Positions 35,469-46,774 are shown, counted from the stretch's first letter. The stretch: 64,000 nt of DNA from Loktanella sp. DSM 29012 (GCF_900110705.1 NZ_FOEJ01000006.1:82916-146915); one strand, 5' to 3'. Translations and numbers: made by a program. Notes: generated by a model from the letters alone, not told the origin.

Positions 35469-36572
35469 ATGACCGACCAAGATATGCTGTTCAGCCCCAT
35501 CGAGATGGGCACGATCACCTTGCCCAACCGCGTGCTGATGGCCCCGCTGACCCGCAACCGCGCCCAACCCGACGGAATGCCGTCTGATATGGCCGTGCCG
35601 TATTATCGCCAACGGGCCAGCGCGGGCCTGATCCTGACCGAGGCCACGCAGATTTCAGAAATGGGCAAGGGGTATATCAACACCCCCGGCATCCATACCG
35701 AGGCGCAGGCCGCCAAGTGGCGCGAGATCACGGACGCGGTCCACGCCGAGGGCGGGCGTATCTTTATCCAGCTTTGGCATGTCGGACGGATCAGCCACAC
35801 ATCCGTCCTGCCCGATGGCCGACAGCCTGTTTCCGCGACCGCCAAACCGGCAAAGGCACAGACCTTTACCCACGATGGTTTCGTGGACTGTTCTGATCCG
35901 GTGGCACTGGATGCGGACGGGATCAAGGAAACCCTAAACGACTACCGCGAGGCCGCACGTCTGGCCAAGGTCGCTGGGTTCGACGGCGTCGAGGTTCACG
36001 CGGCGAACGGCTATCTGATCGAGCAGTTCTTGCAAGACAGCGTGAACGACCGCACCGACGAATACGGTGGCAGCGTCGAGAACCGGATGCGTTTCCTGCA
36101 AGAGGCGCTGGACGTCGTGGGTGAACACTGGGACGCCGACCGCATCGGCGTGCGCCTGTCCCCGCTGGGTCAGGCCAACGACGGTGGTGACAGCGATCCG
36201 CTGACGCACTACAGCGCGATCTACAAGATGTTGAGCGACCGCAAGCTGGCCTACCTGCACGTCCTCGAAAGCTTTCCTGGTAGTGACAACGGCGAAGGGC
36301 AGGATCTGATCGACGCCCTGCGCGACCACTACGACGGTTTCTATATGGCGAACGGTGGCTATGACGTGGCCCGCGCGCGCGAGGTCATCACCAGTGGCCG
36401 CGCGGATGCCGTGACCTTTGGCCGCCCGTTCATCGCGAACCCGGATTTGCCACGCCGGTTCAATCTGGATGCGGCCCTGAACGAACCCGATCCTGATACG
36501 TTCTACGGCGGTAACGAGAAGGGCTACATCGACTATCCGTTCCTCGACGACCACGAGGCCGTGGCAAGCTGA
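35469..36572 (+). CDS. Old yellow enzyme family reductase (NemA-like)
   Basis: A 367-residue FMN-dependent ene-reductase. Seen: MLFSPIEMGTITLPNRVLMAPLTRNRA, QLWHVGRISH, the substrate-binding pair with HAANGYLIEQFL and NDRTDEYGGSVENRMRF, and the C-terminal TFGRPFIANPDLP. It reduces activated C=C bonds such as those of N-ethylmaleimide or nitrate esters; the physiological substrate is unknown. AAGGA precedes the ATG. A strong terminator follows 6 bp after the stop. Confidence 0.92.
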   Translation: MTDQDMLFSPIEMGTITLPNRVLMAPLTRNRAQPDGMPSDMAVPYYRQRASAGLILTEATQISEMGKGYINTPGIHTEAQAAKWREITDAVHAEGGRIFIQLWHVGRISHTSVLPDGRQPVSATAKPAKAQTFTHDGFVDCSDPVALDADGIKETLNDYREAARLAKVAGFDGVEVHAANGYLIEQFLQDSVNDRTDEYGGSVENRMRFLQEALDVVGEHWDADRIGVRLSPLGQANDGGDSDPLTHYSAIYKMLSDRKLAYLHVLESFPGSDNGEGQDLIDALRDHYDGFYMANGGYDVARAREVITSGRADAVTFGRPFIANPDLPRRFNLDAALNEPDPDTFYGGNEKGYIDYPFLDDHEAVAS

Positions 36573-36578
36573 CGGATC

Positions 36579-36606
36579 AGGGGCACCCGCCAAGGTGCCC
36601 CTTTTT
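36579..36606 (+). terminator. Intrinsic terminator of the old yellow enzyme gene
   Basis: AGGGGCACC / GGTGCCCCT, a perfect 9-bp stem with a 6-base loop, followed by TTTT (36603-36606). It lies 6 bases after the stop codon. Confidence 0.92.
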
Positions 36607-36610
36607 CGTG

Positions 36611-37147
36611 TCAGGTATTTGGCCGCTGCAGCGCGTAATACGCGCTGTCCGACCAGACGCCGCCGATGCAATAGGTGCGCTTGGCGCGATGTGTCTCGAT
36701 GAACCCCAGCGCGGTCAGGGCAGCGGCAGATGCGGTATTGCGCGGGTCAATATCGGCCATCAGGTGGGGGACCTGCGTGGTGGCAAACAGATAGGGAATG
36801 ATGGCGTTCATCGCCTCGGTCACATAGCCCTGTCGCCAGTGATCGGGATGCAGGATGAACCCGACCTCTTCATCACGATAGAGACCGGCACAGCCGATGA
36901 CCCTGCCGTTCAGGTCCAGTGCGAAGTAGGTCAGCGGTGTCTGTGCGATCATCCCGTCCAGACTGCGGGATGTCACCGCGGGGCTGTCATGGGGCAGGGT
37001 GGACCAATACCGCATTGCGCGTGGGTCCGAATAGATGGCGAACAGATCGTCCAGATCGCCCGATGCGGGACGGCGCAGCACCAGCCGCGCCGTCACCAGA
37101 ACAGGATCAGCGGTTTTCGATGTCAACGTAGTCACGGGTGGTTTCAC
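36611..37147 (-). CDS. GNAT-family acetyltransferase (RimJ/RimL-like)
   Basis: A protein of up to 178 residues: [29 protein letters not shown] at the N-terminus, [27 protein letters not shown] as the acetyl-CoA site and [17 protein letters not shown] at the C-terminus are the RimJ/RimL-type GNAT pattern. The start is uncertain: the GTG at 37147 overlaps gltA by 41 bp with no ribosome site; GTG 37135 is an alternative. Substrate unknown. Confidence 0.82.
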   Translation of the reverse strand: MKPPVTTLTSKTADPVLVTARLVLRRPASGDLDDLFAIYSDPRAMRYWSTLPHDSPAVTSRSLDGMIAQTPLTYFALDLNGRVIGCAGLYRDEEVGFILHPDHWRQGYVTEAMNAIIPYLFATTQVPHLMADIDPRNTASAAALTALGFIETHRAKRTYCIGGVWSDSAYYALQRPNT

Positions 37148-38396
37148 CCATGTACAGCTGGCGCGGACGACCGATTTTCAGCTGCGGATCGGACAGTTGT
37201 TCCTGCCACTGCGACACCCAACCGATGGTCCGGCTGACCGCAAAGATCGGCGTGAACATGGATGTGGGGAAACCCATCGCCTCGAGGATGATGCCCGAAT
37301 AGAAATCGACGTTCGGGAACAGCTTTTTCTCGGCGAAATAGGGATCCTCGAGCGCGGCCTGTTCCAGCGCCTTGGCGACCTTCAGCGTTTCATTGTTCTC
37401 GATCCCCAGCAGGTCCAGAACTTCGTCGGCGGATTCCTTCATCACCGTCGCGCGCGGGTCAAAGTTCTTGTACACGCGGTGGCCAAATCCCATCAGGCGG
37501 AACGGGTCGTTCTTGTCCTTTGCCTTTGCGATGTATTCTGGGATGCGGTCGACCGTGCCGATTTCGCGCAGCATTTCCAGACAGGCCTGGTTCGCACCGC
37601 CGTGTGCCGGTCCCCACAGGCAGGCAATCCCTGCCGCGATGCAGGCAAACGGGTTTGCGCCCGACGACGATGCAAGACGCACGGTGGATGTCGATGCGTT
37701 CTGTTCGTGGTCCGCGTGCAGCGTGAAAATGCGGTCCATCGCCCGCGCCAGCACCGGATCGACATTATAGTTTTCAGCCGGAACGCTGAAACACATGTTC
37801 AGGAAATTCGACGCGTAATCCAGATCGTTGCGCGGATACACGAAAGGCTGGCCCACGTGGTACTTGTAGGCCATCGCCGCGATCGTCGGCATCTTGGCGA
37901 TCAGGCGGAACGCTGCGATTTCGCGCTGCTTTTCGTCGTGAATGTCGGTGCTGTCGTGATAGAACGCGGACATGGCACCAACGACACCGACCATGATGGC
38001 CATCGGATGCGCGTCACGGCGGAAACCACGGAAAAAGTTCATCATCTGCTCGTGCAGCATCGTGTGATGCGTCACGATGAATTCGAATTCCTCAAGCTGC
38101 TCTGCATTCGGCAACTCGCCGTTCAGCAGCAGATAGCACACCTCGAGGTAGTGGGATTTCGCCGCCAACTGGTCGATGGGATAGCCGCGGTGCAAAAGCT
38201 CGCCCTTGTCACCGTCGATGAAGGTGATGGTGCTGTCCGTCGAGGCTGTTGACGTGAAACCGGGGTCATAGGTGAACACGCCGGCCTGCGCATACAGCTT
38301 GCGAATATCGAGGACATCGGGACCAGAGGTCGGCGTGAAGATTGGCAGGTCATAGTCCTTGCCGTCGATCGTCAGCTTTGCGCTTTTTTCGGTCAT
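37107..38396 (-). CDS. gltA: Type II citrate synthase
   Basis: A 429-residue enzyme that condenses acetyl-CoA with oxaloacetate. Catalytic blocks [17 protein letters not shown] and [15 protein letters not shown] carry the two active-site histidines; the Asp lies in the C-terminal VDFYSGI. The N-terminal small domain ([35 protein letters not shown]) marks the hexameric proteobacterial type. It is 67 bp downstream of gltX on the same strand. Confidence 0.96.
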   Translation of the reverse strand: MTEKSAKLTIDGKDYDLPIFTPTSGPDVLDIRKLYAQAGVFTYDPGFTSTASTDSTITFIDGDKGELLHRGYPIDQLAAKSHYLEVCYLLLNGELPNAEQLEEFEFIVTHHTMLHEQMMNFFRGFRRDAHPMAIMVGVVGAMSAFYHDSTDIHDEKQREIAAFRLIAKMPTIAAMAYKYHVGQPFVYPRNDLDYASNFLNMCFSVPAENYNVDPVLARAMDRIFTLHADHEQNASTSTVRLASSSGANPFACIAAGIACLWGPAHGGANQACLEMLREIGTVDRIPEYIAKAKDKNDPFRLMGFGHRVYKNFDPRATVMKESADEVLDLLGIENNETLKVAKALEQAALEDPYFAEKKLFPNVDFYSGIILEAMGFPTSMFTPIFAVSRTIGWVSQWQEQLSDPQLKIGRPRQLYMGETTRDYVDIENR

Positions 38397-38463
38397 AGTC
38401 AGTCCTTACTTTCACTCGTCGCCGGGGCGACCATATTGGGACGGCGCTTTCACCCTTGGATGA

Positions 38464-39867
38464 TCAGGCCGCAGCGGCGGTGATCCGGGCCAGCGATTCC
38501 TCGCGGCCGAGCACCAGCATCATATCGAAAACACTTGGGGAAACCGACCGGCCCGCCAGTGCCGCCCGCAGCGGCCCGGCCAGCTTGCCCAGCTTGGTGT
38601 CGCGGGCGGTCGCAAAGTCGGCGATCGCCTCCTCTAACGTATTCCGGTCCCACGTAACATTTTGCAGGTGCGGCGTCAATTCTGCGAAATATTGCTGCGC
38701 CGTAGCATCAAGCGCCTTGGCGGCCTTTTCATCGGGCACGATGGGGCGTTCCGTCAGCACGAAATGCGCCTTTTCCAGCAGTTCGGGAAAGGTTTTGGAC
38801 CGTTCCTTGAGCGCGGGCATCGCGCGCAGCAAGCCGTCCGCCTGACGTTCGGTCAACGCCAGCGCACCCGTCGCCGCAAGGTAGCCCTGAATTTCGGCAA
38901 CCAGGGCGGCATCATCCATGATGGCGATATGCTGGCCGCTGATATGTTCCAGTTTTTTCAGGTCGAACCGGGCGGGCGATTTGCCGATCCCGTCCAGATC
39001 GAACCAGTCGCGCGCCTGTGCATCGGTGAAAAATTCGTCGTCGCCATGGCTCCACCCCAGACGGGCGAGGTAATTGCGCATACCGGCGGCGGGATAGCCC
39101 ATTTTCTGGTAATCGGCGGCCGCTGTCGCCCCGTGGCGCTTCGACAGTTTCTTGCCGTCGGCACCGAAAATCAGCGGGATATGCGCAAGGGTAGGTTTGT
39201 CCCAACCCATCGCGTCATAGATCAGGTTCTGGCGAAAACTGTTGGCCAGATGATCGTCGCCCCTGATGACATGGGTTACGCCCATGTCGTGATCGTCGAC
39301 AACCACGGCCAGCATGTAGACAGGTGTGCCATCGGATCGCAGCAGGATCATGTCGTCCAGCTGATCGTTCGACCAGGTCACATCGCCCTGCACCGTATCA
39401 TGCAGGGTGGTCGATCCGTCGCGTGGGGCCTTGACCCGGACCACATAGGGCGCGTCGGGGTGATCGGCCTCTGCCACGTCGCGCCAGGGCGACCGGAACA
39501 GTGTCGAGGTCTTGTTGGCGCGCGCGTCCTCGCGGAAGACTTCGATTTCTTCGGGCGTGGAAAAGCATTTATAGGCCGTGCCGTCCGCCAGCATCTGCAG
39601 TGCGACTTCGGCATGACGGTCCGCGTTGGCTGCCTGAGAGGTCGGCTCGCCGTCCCAATCAAGACCCAGCCAGGTCAGCCCGTCCAGGATCACTTGGGTG
39701 TTTTCGGGGTTCGACCGTGCCTTGTCTGTATCCTCGATCCGCAGCAGGAAGGTGCCACCATGCCCGCGCGCATACAGCCAGTTGAACAGCGCAGTGCGCG
39801 CGCCGCCGATGTGCAGGGCCCCGGTCGGTGAGGGCGCGAAACGGGTGACGGGCGGGGTGGCTGTCAT
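38464..39867 (-). CDS. gltX: Glutamyl-tRNA synthetase
   Basis: A 467-residue class I synthetase. [26 protein letters not shown] holds the HIGH-type motif and [13 protein letters not shown] the KMSKS-type motif. Start at [16 protein letters not shown]; the frame remains open upstream for ~200 codons but that part overlaps comEC and shows no family features. Divergent from comEC with 57 bp between starts. The downstream partner is gltA. Confidence 0.95.
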   Translation of the reverse strand: MTATPPVTRFAPSPTGALHIGGARTALFNWLYARGHGGTFLLRIEDTDKARSNPENTQVILDGLTWLGLDWDGEPTSQAANADRHAEVALQMLADGTAYKCFSTPEEIEVFREDARANKTSTLFRSPWRDVAEADHPDAPYVVRVKAPRDGSTTLHDTVQGDVTWSNDQLDDMILLRSDGTPVYMLAVVVDDHDMGVTHVIRGDDHLANSFRQNLIYDAMGWDKPTLAHIPLIFGADGKKLSKRHGATAAADYQKMGYPAAGMRNYLARLGWSHGDDEFFTDAQARDWFDLDGIGKSPARFDLKKLEHISGQHIAIMDDAALVAEIQGYLAATGALALTERQADGLLRAMPALKERSKTFPELLEKAHFVLTERPIVPDEKAAKALDATAQQYFAELTPHLQNVTWDRNTLEEAIADFATARDTKLGKLAGPLRAALAGRSVSPSVFDMMLVLGREESLARITAAAA

Positions 39868-39924
39868 GAAAATTAACCTGTCGTTTACCAGTGCAGGCCA
39901 AGCTGCCTGCGTTGCGTGTTGGAT

Positions 39925-42012
39925 ATGGCGACAGGGGGTAAAGAACAAGTGCAAGCGGCCCTTTCGGCGCAGCGCGGCGGGTTGATCCACTGGTTGCCGG
40001 TTTGCCTTGGGATCGGGATCGGCGGCTACTTCGCATTGCGGTTTGAGCCCGGGTTGCCGATCTGGATCGGCCTTGCTGGACTCTCGCTTGGGTGTCTTTT
40101 GTTGGCACGTGCGTTGCCGCAGGCCTATGCGCCGCTTGCACTGGCTGTTGCCTGTATCTGCGCCGGGGCGGGACTGGCCAAGGTGCAGACCGCCGCTCAT
40201 GACGCGCCAGTGTTGAGCTTCAGATACTACGGTCCCATTGCGGGCCGTGTTGTGAATATCGACCGATCGTCTTCGGATGCGGTGCGCCTGACACTGGACC
40301 GGGTGGCGCTGGACGGTGTGCCTCTGGACCGGACGCCGCGCCGTGTCCGTGTGTCGCTGCACGGCGATCAGCCGATTACCGGCTGGCATCCGGGTGACCA
40401 ACTGGTGCTGACTGGGCATCTGTCCGCCCCGAATGGTCCTGCAGAACCCGGTGGATTTGATTTTCGCAGACACGCTTGGTTTCAATCGATCGGTGCTGTC
40501 GGCTATACCCGCACCCCCGTTCTGCGTTCTGCCCCGCCCCAGGGTGGCACCGCACTCTTGGTCTTCCGGATTCGCATGGCCATTTCCGAAGGGGTGCAGT
40601 CACGCCTGCCGGGGGATGCGGGTGCCCTTGCGACCGCGATCATCACGGGCGACCGATCTGGGATCAGCCAGACGGCGCTTCAGGATCTGCGGGACGCGAA
40701 CCTCGCGCATCTGCTTGCGATTTCGGGCCTGCACATGGGGTTGCTCACGACGTTCATTTTCCTCGTGGTCCGCATGGGGCTGTCGTGCTGGCCTGCGTTT
40801 GCCCTGCGTGTACCGGTGAAAAAGGTCGCTGCACTTGTGGCCTTGTTCTCCGGTGCCGCCTATCTCGCGCTGTCGGGCGGGTCCGTTGCCACCCAGCGCG
40901 CCTTTATCATGGTGTCCGTAATGTTGCTTGCGGTGTTGCTGGACAGACGGGCACTGACGCTGCGGGCCGTGGCGCTGGCCGCCACGATCGTGCTGGTGCT
41001 GCGGCCCGACGCGTTGACCGGGCCGGGTTTCCAGATGTCGTTTGCCGCGACGACAGCCCTGGTCGTGGTGTTCGGTTTGCTGCGGGGACGCCAGTTTGGG
41101 CCTGGGTGGATGCGCGGCATCGTCGGTGTCGTCATCTCTTCGGCCGTGGCGGGGCTGGCGACCGCACCCATTGCCGCGGCCCATTTCAATCAGGTGCCGC
41201 ACTACGGATTGCTGGCGAACCTGGCCAGCGTGCCGTTGATGGGCGCGATCATCATGCCGGCAGCGGTGCTGGCAGCCTGCCTGACACCGCTGGGCCTCGA
41301 AGGTGTCGGCCTGTGGATCATGGGCCAAGGGCTACGCTGGATCCTGTGGGTCGCGGGCACCGTTGCGGGCTGGGACGGTGCCGTCAGTCATGTTGTTGCA
41401 CCGGGGCCATCCGTGCTGCCCTTGCTCTGCCTTGGGTTGCTGTGGTTGATCCTGTGGCGCGGGGTCGCGCGTTGGGCGGGGATCGTGGCGGTGGTTGCGG
41501 CCTTTGGCCTATGGGCGGGCACCACGCGACCCGCCATCCTGATCGCCGATACCGGTGGTCTGATCGGGCGCATGACACCAGAGGGGCGCGCCTTGTCGCG
41601 GGCAACGGGCAACGGGTTTGTGGCGACGATCTGGCTGGAAAACGATGGTGCCCCGGCCGATCAGGCGGTCGCTGCCGCCCGCGCCGGGTTTCTGACGCAA
41701 GGCGCTGTGGTTTCGGCCACCGTCGGACCACTGCATATCGTCCAAGTCCGGGGCAAGACCGAATTGGCCCGGCTCAAGGGATGCGGAGGCGCCGATGTGC
41801 TGGTCCTGACCGTGCCCGACACTGCCGCGCGACCCTGCCTTGTCCTTGACCCGGTCACGCTTCGCGCGGCGGGCGCGGTTGCCATCGACGTCACGGATGC
41901 TGACGGCCTCACCGTAACAACCGTGCAGATGCTCACAGGACAGCGACCATGGACACCCACTGCGCCACAGCGACGCGATCCTGCGGACATTCAGATCGCC
42001 CTCGTTCAGTAG
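39925..42012 (+). CDS. comEC: ComEC/Rec2-type DNA uptake channel protein
   Basis: A 695-residue multipass protein. The N-terminal part has two hydrophobic segments and an OB-like DUF4131 region ([16 protein letters not shown] ... [13 protein letters not shown] ... [19 protein letters not shown]); the competence core starts at [21 protein letters not shown] and ends near residue 530. The C-terminal region is shorter than a full metallo-beta-lactamase-like domain and lacks its histidines. The ATG at 39925 is used; a GTG three codons upstream is possible. Its 3' end overlaps convergent lexA by 7 bp. Confidence 0.9.
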   Translation: MATGGKEQVQAALSAQRGGLIHWLPVCLGIGIGGYFALRFEPGLPIWIGLAGLSLGCLLLARALPQAYAPLALAVACICAGAGLAKVQTAAHDAPVLSFRYYGPIAGRVVNIDRSSSDAVRLTLDRVALDGVPLDRTPRRVRVSLHGDQPITGWHPGDQLVLTGHLSAPNGPAEPGGFDFRRHAWFQSIGAVGYTRTPVLRSAPPQGGTALLVFRIRMAISEGVQSRLPGDAGALATAIITGDRSGISQTALQDLRDANLAHLLAISGLHMGLLTTFIFLVVRMGLSCWPAFALRVPVKKVAALVALFSGAAYLALSGGSVATQRAFIMVSVMLLAVLLDRRALTLRAVALAATIVLVLRPDALTGPGFQMSFAATTALVVVFGLLRGRQFGPGWMRGIVGVVISSAVAGLATAPIAAAHFNQVPHYGLLANLASVPLMGAIIMPAAVLAACLTPLGLEGVGLWIMGQGLRWILWVAGTVAGWDGAVSHVVAPGPSVLPLLCLGLLWLILWRGVARWAGIVAVVAAFGLWAGTTRPAILIADTGGLIGRMTPEGRALSRATGNGFVATIWLENDGAPADQAVAAARAGFLTQGAVVSATVGPLHIVQVRGKTELARLKGCGGADVLVLTVPDTAARPCLVLDPVTLRAAGAVAIDVTDADGLTVTTVQMLTGQRPWTPTAPQRRDPADIQIALVQ

Positions 42013-42692
42013 GTGCGGATCAGACCGACCAGACGCCCCTGCACCTTGACCTGATCATCGCGAAACCGCCGCGTCTCGTAGGCGGGATTGGCAGCCTCCA
42101 GCGCGATGGTCGATCCTGTGCGCCGGAACCGCTTGAGCGTGGCTTCCTGATCCTCGACCAATGCGACAACGATATCGCCGTTGTCGGCCGTGCTGGTTTC
42201 ACGGATCACGACGACATCGCCGTCATTGATCCCGGCCTCGATCATCGAGTCGCCCCTGACCTCCAGCGCGTAGTGTTCGCCCTTGCCCAACATGGATTGC
42301 GGCACCGCGACCGAATGCGACACCTCGGAAATCGCGGCAATCGGAACACCTGCGGCGATCCGGCCCATCACGTTCAATTCCACTGCCGCAATGCTGACGT
42401 CGCGGTCCCGTGAGGGGCGGCTGTCCGGACGGTCACCATCGATCACACGAGGCGTGAACCCCTGTTTGTCCATCATGCTGTCGGGCAATTTCACGATTTC
42501 CAACGCGCGGGCGCGATGCGCCAGCCTGCGGATGAAACCGCGTTCCTCCAGCGCCGTGATCAGACGGTGAATCCCGGATTTCGACCGCAGATCCAGCGCT
42601 TCCTTCATTTCGTCGAATGAGGGGGGGACGCCGTCGCGCTGCACGCGCTTGTGGATGAATTCCAGCAGATCGAGCTGTTTCTTGGTCAACAT
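42006..42692 (-). CDS. lexA: LexA repressor
   Basis: A 228-residue SOS repressor. The N-terminal winged helix covers [16 protein letters not shown] ... [32 protein letters not shown]; the self-cleavage site is Ala114-Gly115 in [11 protein letters not shown]; the catalytic dyad is Ser149 ([10 protein letters not shown]) and Lys187 (ATLKRF). A perfect LexA box lies at 42733-42747, so it autoregulates, and the same box precedes uvrA. The linker between domains is longer than in E. coli LexA, as is usual in alphaproteobacteria. Confidence 0.96.
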   Translation of the reverse strand: MLTKKQLDLLEFIHKRVQRDGVPPSFDEMKEALDLRSKSGIHRLITALEERGFIRRLAHRARALEIVKLPDSMMDKQGFTPRVIDGDRPDSRPSRDRDVSIAAVELNVMGRIAAGVPIAAISEVSHSVAVPQSMLGKGEHYALEVRGDSMIEAGINDGDVVVIRETSTADNGDIVVALVEDQEATLKRFRRTGSTIALEAANPAYETRRFRDDQVKVQGRLVGLIRTY

Positions 42693-42732
42693 GGCAGGCC
42701 CCCGGGGTCAAGCGACAGAAGTGTTCGCCCGT

Positions 42733-42747
42733 GTTCTACCTCTGTTC
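42733..42747. promoter_or_regulatory. LexA box upstream of lexA
   Basis: GTTCTACCTCTGTTC, an exact GTTC-N7-GTTC operator 41 bp upstream of the lexA start. A third GTTC lies at 42723-42726, six bases before the box, giving GTTC-N6-GTTC-N7-GTTC. The box lies in the 82-bp gap between moeA and lexA. Confidence 0.88.
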
Positions 42748-42774
42748 CCGTTTTGTGTCAATATTGCCCGCGCG

Positions 42775-43947
42775 CTATATCGCAATCACCGCGATCCGGT
42801 CACCTGCCTGCCTTGCCGGATCACCGACGGGCCTGACGGCCAGACAATTGGCCTGGGACAACACGCTCAAGAGGGCGGAATCTTGACGATCGAAAACGGT
42901 GACGCTGTCACCCTCGCAAACGGCACGCATGTAGTGTTCGCGCGGTCCGTTCGCTGTCAGGTCATGGGTCAATATGGCACTGCGGCGCGGCGCTGGCCGG
43001 GCCGCAAGCCCGGACATGGCCGCGATCAGTGGCAATAGAAAAACATGACCGCAGACCATGGCCGACACCGGATTTCCGGGCAGACCGACCATCGCAGCGC
43101 CATCCACGCGGCCTGCCATCAGTGGTTTGCCGGGGCGCATCGCCACCTTGTAGAATGCACGCTCCATGCCGCGTGCGCCCGCGGCGGCCGCCACCAGATC
43201 ATGATCTCCGACAGACGCACCGCCGATCGTGACGATCAGATCAGCGCCGCGCGCCAGATCAAAGGCAAGCGCGAGACTGGCGTGCGTGTCCCGTGCGATC
43301 GGCAGCAGCCGCACGTCAGCACCATGTGCGCGCAGCAAAGCGGCCAGACCATGATTGTTGGACGCGATGATCTGATCCGGCCCCGGTGTTTCACCAGGCT
43401 GTACCAGCTCGTCTCCGGTTGCGACGATTGCCACGACTGGACGCCGCGTCACAGGCACCCGCGCGATGTTCATGGCCGCCAGCAAGGCGATATCGGCAGG
43501 GGTCAGCCGTCGCGGCGCACCCAGCAAGTCGCCTGCCAGAAAATCCGCCCCCGCGGGTCTGACGTAGGCATTGCCGTCCAGATCATCACGCAGTGTAATC
43601 ACGTCTCCGTCGCGCGCGACGTCCTCTTGGATCACGACGCGGTCCGCCCCTTGCGGCAGGGGGGCCCCGGTAAAGATGCGCACGGCCTGTTCATTTGCAA
43701 TCGCACCGTCGAAACCGTGGCCGGCGGCGGCCTCTCCGATGACGTGGAACTGTGCGCCCGGGGCAACAGCCGCGCCATGCACCGCATAGCCATCCATCGC
43801 CGAGGCGGCAAAGGGCGGCTGCGTGCGTTGTGCTGCCACATCGCGTGCCAGAACACGGCCGGCCGCATGGTCCAGCGGCACCTCTTCGATGTCCAGCGGG
43901 TGAACCAGCGCAAACAGCGCATCTAGCGCCTCCACCACGCTGATCAT
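42775..43947 (-). CDS. moeA: Molybdopterin molybdotransferase MoeA
   Basis: A 390-residue enzyme that inserts molybdate into adenylated molybdopterin. The start is [19 protein letters not shown]; domain blocks SAMDGYAVHGA, FTGAPLPQGADRVVIQED, VVAIVATGDELVQPGE, TIGGASVGDHDLV, and GLPGNPVSAMVCGHVFLLP are all present. It starts within an ATGA overlap with the GIY-YIG gene. Downstream is lexA, which has its own promoter. Confidence 0.95.
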   Translation of the reverse strand: MISVVEALDALFALVHPLDIEEVPLDHAAGRVLARDVAAQRTQPPFAASAMDGYAVHGAAVAPGAQFHVIGEAAAGHGFDGAIANEQAVRIFTGAPLPQGADRVVIQEDVARDGDVITLRDDLDGNAYVRPAGADFLAGDLLGAPRRLTPADIALLAAMNIARVPVTRRPVVAIVATGDELVQPGETPGPDQIIASNNHGLAALLRAHGADVRLLPIARDTHASLALAFDLARGADLIVTIGGASVGDHDLVAAAAGARGMERAFYKVAMRPGKPLMAGRVDGAAMVGLPGNPVSAMVCGHVFLLPLIAAMSGLAARPAPRRSAILTHDLTANGPREHYMRAVCEGDSVTVFDRQDSALLSVLSQANCLAVRPVGDPARQAGDRIAVIAI

Positions 43948-44840
43948 GGTGCGGCCTCTCCGACGCTTGCGGCTTCCCAATCGGCAAAGGTGCGGCCGTC
44001 GGGCAGGGTCCAGGAAATTCGCCCGTTGGCAGACCGGCCCGCGACGACTGCGGCTGCGGCCGAGGGGCTGCTGAAGGCATAGTCTTCGGTAAAGATGCTG
44101 TGGTCGCCGTCTATTGTCAGAATGCCAAGCGAAAGCAGCTTGTCGTGCAGCCTGCCGTAATGTGTTTTTTGATCTGTGCTGCCAACCCATCTTGCCCGTG
44201 CTTTTGACCCGGATTTGACAATCATTTCTCCGCCTTCGAGCTGCGCAGTGGCGTGAACACCATGTTTTGCGACCACAAAGGAAAATAATGGTGCAGGACG
44301 GTTGCTTTGTGTCTGAGCCGTGACCGTCTTCGGACGTGCCTTGCTCAGGAACAGATCAACCCGGATCGCAGGAAGGACCATGTTCAACGTGTCAAGGAAG
44401 GCCTCCATGTTCGCCGTCGCGGCCTCTGACAGGCTGCTGCGGGTTGGTTGGTTGCCATTTTCAAGCGGGGTGTGCCCAACCTGTTTCGCCAGTTCGACCA
44501 ACCGCGATTCAAGGTATTTGACGTGCGCCTTGTGCAGGTTGTTGGCAGAGGTCGTGATCAGGATCGCCTCGTTCCACCAGTCCTTGTTTACCACGTGGGA
44601 TTTGAGGCGCTCGCGCATGTCCTCGCCTTCGCCGATATAGGCCAGCGGTCCGTCCTCGGTTTCACCCAGCAGGACGTAGACGCCGGTATATCCTGCCTCT
44701 ACCCGCGCCAGCGCCTTGGCAATCTGGGTACGCGGGGTGCGCAGCACGTGTCCGGTCCAGTTGAACACTTCGGCGGTCAGCATCCCGTCGGGGCGCCCGT
44801 CGATAAAGAACAACTCCAATGACCGGCCTGCTTCGCTCAT
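43944..44840 (-). CDS. GIY-YIG nuclease-like protein with DUF4357 domain
   Basis: A 298-residue protein with a GIY-YIG-type domain at about residues 51-130: G53-V54-Y55 (TGVYVLLGE), Y68-I69-G70 ([17 protein letters not shown]), Arg76 and Glu111 ([11 protein letters not shown]). The C-terminal [28 protein letters not shown] ... [25 protein letters not shown] ... W block is the DUF4357 signature. Such fusions are uncharacterised nuclease-like proteins. It overlaps moaC and moeA by ATGA at both ends. Base composition appears less GC-rich than its neighbours, suggesting insertion into the operon. Confidence 0.88.
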   Translation of the reverse strand: MSEAGRSLELFFIDGRPDGMLTAEVFNWTGHVLRTPRTQIAKALARVEAGYTGVYVLLGETEDGPLAYIGEGEDMRERLKSHVVNKDWWNEAILITTSANNLHKAHVKYLESRLVELAKQVGHTPLENGNQPTRSSLSEAATANMEAFLDTLNMVLPAIRVDLFLSKARPKTVTAQTQSNRPAPLFSFVVAKHGVHATAQLEGGEMIVKSGSKARARWVGSTDQKTHYGRLHDKLLSLGILTIDGDHSIFTEDYAFSSPSAAAAVVAGRSANGRISWTLPDGRTFADWEAASVGEAAP

Positions 44841-45310
44841 TCCGCCGTGAACCGCCCGGATTTGCCGCCATCCTTGAGCGTGACGCGCACGCCGGAGATT
44901 ACCATGTCCTTTTGTACGGCCTTGACCATGTCATGTACGGTCAGGGCGGCGACCGATACGGCGGTCAGTGCCTCCATCTCGACGCCCGTTTTCCCGGTGG
45001 TTTTCACGGTGGCGCTGATGCGCACACCGGGCAGGGCAGGGTCGGGGGTCAGATCGACGCTGACCTTGGTGATGGGCAGCGGATGGCACAGCGGGATCAG
45101 ATCGGCGCAACGTTTCGCGCCCATGATGCCCGCCAGTCGCGCCGTGCCCAGCACGTCGCCCTTGTTCGCGCGGCCCTCGGTGACCAGCGCCAGCGTTTCG
45201 GCCGTCATCGTGATATGCCCCTCGGCCACGGCGATCCGCGCGGTCACATCCTTGTCGGACACATCGACCATATGGGCATGGCCCGCGCTGTCGAAATGCG
45301 AAAGCGCCAT
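44837..45310 (-). CDS. moaC: Cyclic pyranopterin monophosphate synthase accessory protein MoaC
   Basis: A 157-residue protein acting with MoaA in the first step of molybdenum cofactor synthesis. It starts [27 protein letters not shown] and keeps [39 protein letters not shown] and [19 protein letters not shown]. It follows trpC by 1 bp and is coupled to the GIY-YIG gene downstream. Confidence 0.96.
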   Translation of the reverse strand: MALSHFDSAGHAHMVDVSDKDVTARIAVAEGHITMTAETLALVTEGRANKGDVLGTARLAGIMGAKRCADLIPLCHPLPITKVSVDLTPDPALPGVRISATVKTTGKTGVEMEALTAVSVAALTVHDMVKAVQKDMVISGVRVTLKDGGKSGRFTAE

Positions 45311-45311
45311 A

Positions 45312-46124
45312 TCACAGGCCCGCCGGATTCACGGGATTGGCCAGCAGATCGCGCGTTGCCTGTTCCACATCGTCCTGCCGCATCAGCGTTTCGCCGATCA
45401 GGAAGGTGCGCGCGCCGTACCGGGCGAGGTCTGCCAGATCCTCGGGCGTGGCAAGCCCGCTTTCCGACACGATGGTCCGCCCGGCCGGCACGTGCTTGGA
45501 CAGCGCCCGCGTGGTATCCAGTGTGGTTTCAAAGGTGTTCAGGTCGCGGTTGTTGATCCCCAGAAGCTGCGCATCAAGATCGGCGGCCCGGTCCAGTTCG
45601 GCGCGGTTGTGCACCTCGACCAGAACGTTCATGCCCCAGGATGCGGCTGCGTCCTCCAGCTCGTGGGCCTGTGCATCGCTGACGCTGGCCATGATGATCA
45701 GGATGCAATCGGCCCCCCAGGCGCGCGCCTGTGCCACCTGATAGGTGTCGTACATGAAATCCTTGCGCAGCACCGGCAGGTCGCAGGCCGCACGCGCCTG
45801 CACCAGATAATCGGGCGCGCCCTGAAACGACGGGCCGTCGGTCAGCACGGACAGGCAGGCGGCACCGCCTGAGGCATAGGCCGCGGCGATGGCGGCGGGA
45901 TCGAAATCTGCGCGGATCAGCCCCTTGGACGGGCTGGCCTTTTTCACCTCGGCGATCAGGCCATAACCTTCCTGTGCGGCGCGGTGCAGCGTGGCCGCAA
46001 ATGGGCGTACGGGGCCTGCGTCACGTGCACGGGCCTCCATTTCGGACAGTGGCACTTCGGCCTTCTCTGCCGCGATTTCGTCCAGTTTGTAGGCCTTGAT
46101 GCGGTCGAGAATGGTCTGTGTCAT
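45312..46124 (-). CDS. trpC: Indole-3-glycerol phosphate synthase
   Basis: A 270-residue TIM-barrel enzyme closing the indole ring in tryptophan synthesis. Seen: [79 protein letters not shown] and [15 protein letters not shown]. No fused TrpF domain. The start [11 protein letters not shown] overlaps the ung stop (ATGA); the longer in-frame ATG at 46139 is not supported. Confidence 0.96.
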   Translation of the reverse strand: MTQTILDRIKAYKLDEIAAEKAEVPLSEMEARARDAGPVRPFAATLHRAAQEGYGLIAEVKKASPSKGLIRADFDPAAIAAAYASGGAACLSVLTDGPSFQGAPDYLVQARAACDLPVLRKDFMYDTYQVAQARAWGADCILIIMASVSDAQAHELEDAAASWGMNVLVEVHNRAELDRAADLDAQLLGINNRDLNTFETTLDTTRALSKHVPAGRTIVSESGLATPEDLADLARYGARTFLIGETLMRQDDVEQATRDLLANPVNPAGL

Positions 46125-46774
46125 GCGGGGTCCGTCCAATGAATGGGTCGTTCACTGCGGGTTGTAAGCCACGTGTTCACAGTTGAAAATGGCCCAGAGC
46201 CGAAAAACCCGCGATGCGCCGACAGTGGCGAGGGATGTGCTGCGGTCAGAACCAGATGATGTGCTGCCCGCGGGGCAAAGCGCCGCGCAGGCCCACCCCA
46301 CAGCACAAAGGCCCGTGGCGCGTCCTCCAACCGGGCGATGACCTGTTTGACCAGCACGTCCCAGCCCAGACGCGCATGCGCCGATGCCGCACCCTGCGGC
46401 ACGGACAGCGCGGTGTTCAACAGCAACACCCCCTGATCGGCCCAGTCGTCCAGCGAAGTCTTGGTCCGGGATGCACCCAGATCGGTCTGAATTTCCTTGA
46501 AGATATTGCCCAGCGAATCCAGTCGCCCGCCAAAGCCGTCGGGGATCGAGAACGCCAGACCGTCGGCCTTGCCGGGGGTGTGATAGGGGTCTTGTCCCAG
46601 GATCACGACACGGGTGTCGTCCGGTTGCGTGCGGCGCAGGGCCGCGAACATCAGGTCAGGCGGTGGAAACACCGGTAGGGCCTCGGCGGCGAGCGTGGCC
46701 TTGATCGCAGGCCAGTCGTCTGTCCAGAACGGCAGGTCAGCCCAGCCGCCCAGCCCCTCAGGCGGCGGTGACAC
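46121..46774 (-). CDS. ung: Uracil-DNA glycosylase
   Basis: A 217-residue family 1 enzyme that removes uracil from DNA. The catalytic motif is [21 protein letters not shown] (Asp62) and the leucine-loop motif is [18 protein letters not shown]. The start is a GTG at 46774 with GAGG 8 bases upstream, inside the trpD 3' end; a longer frame to 46840 has no family support. Its place between trpD and trpC, coupled by overlaps, is unusual: a repair gene within a biosynthetic operon. Confidence 0.92.
   Translation of the reverse strand: MSPPPEGLGGWADLPFWTDDWPAIKATLAAEALPVFPPPDLMFAALRRTQPDDTRVVILGQDPYHTPGKADGLAFSIPDGFGGRLDSLGNIFKEIQTDLGASRTKTSLDDWADQGVLLLNTALSVPQGAASAHARLGWDVLVKQVIARLEDAPRAFVLWGGPARRFAPRAAHHLVLTAAHPSPLSAHRGFFGSGPFSTVNTWLTTRSERPIHWTDPA

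Noticed and set aside
39868..40485. N-terminal extension of gltX by about 200 codons
   Set aside because: The extension overlaps the divergent comEC gene and lacks any family feature; the synthetase starts canonically at 39867.
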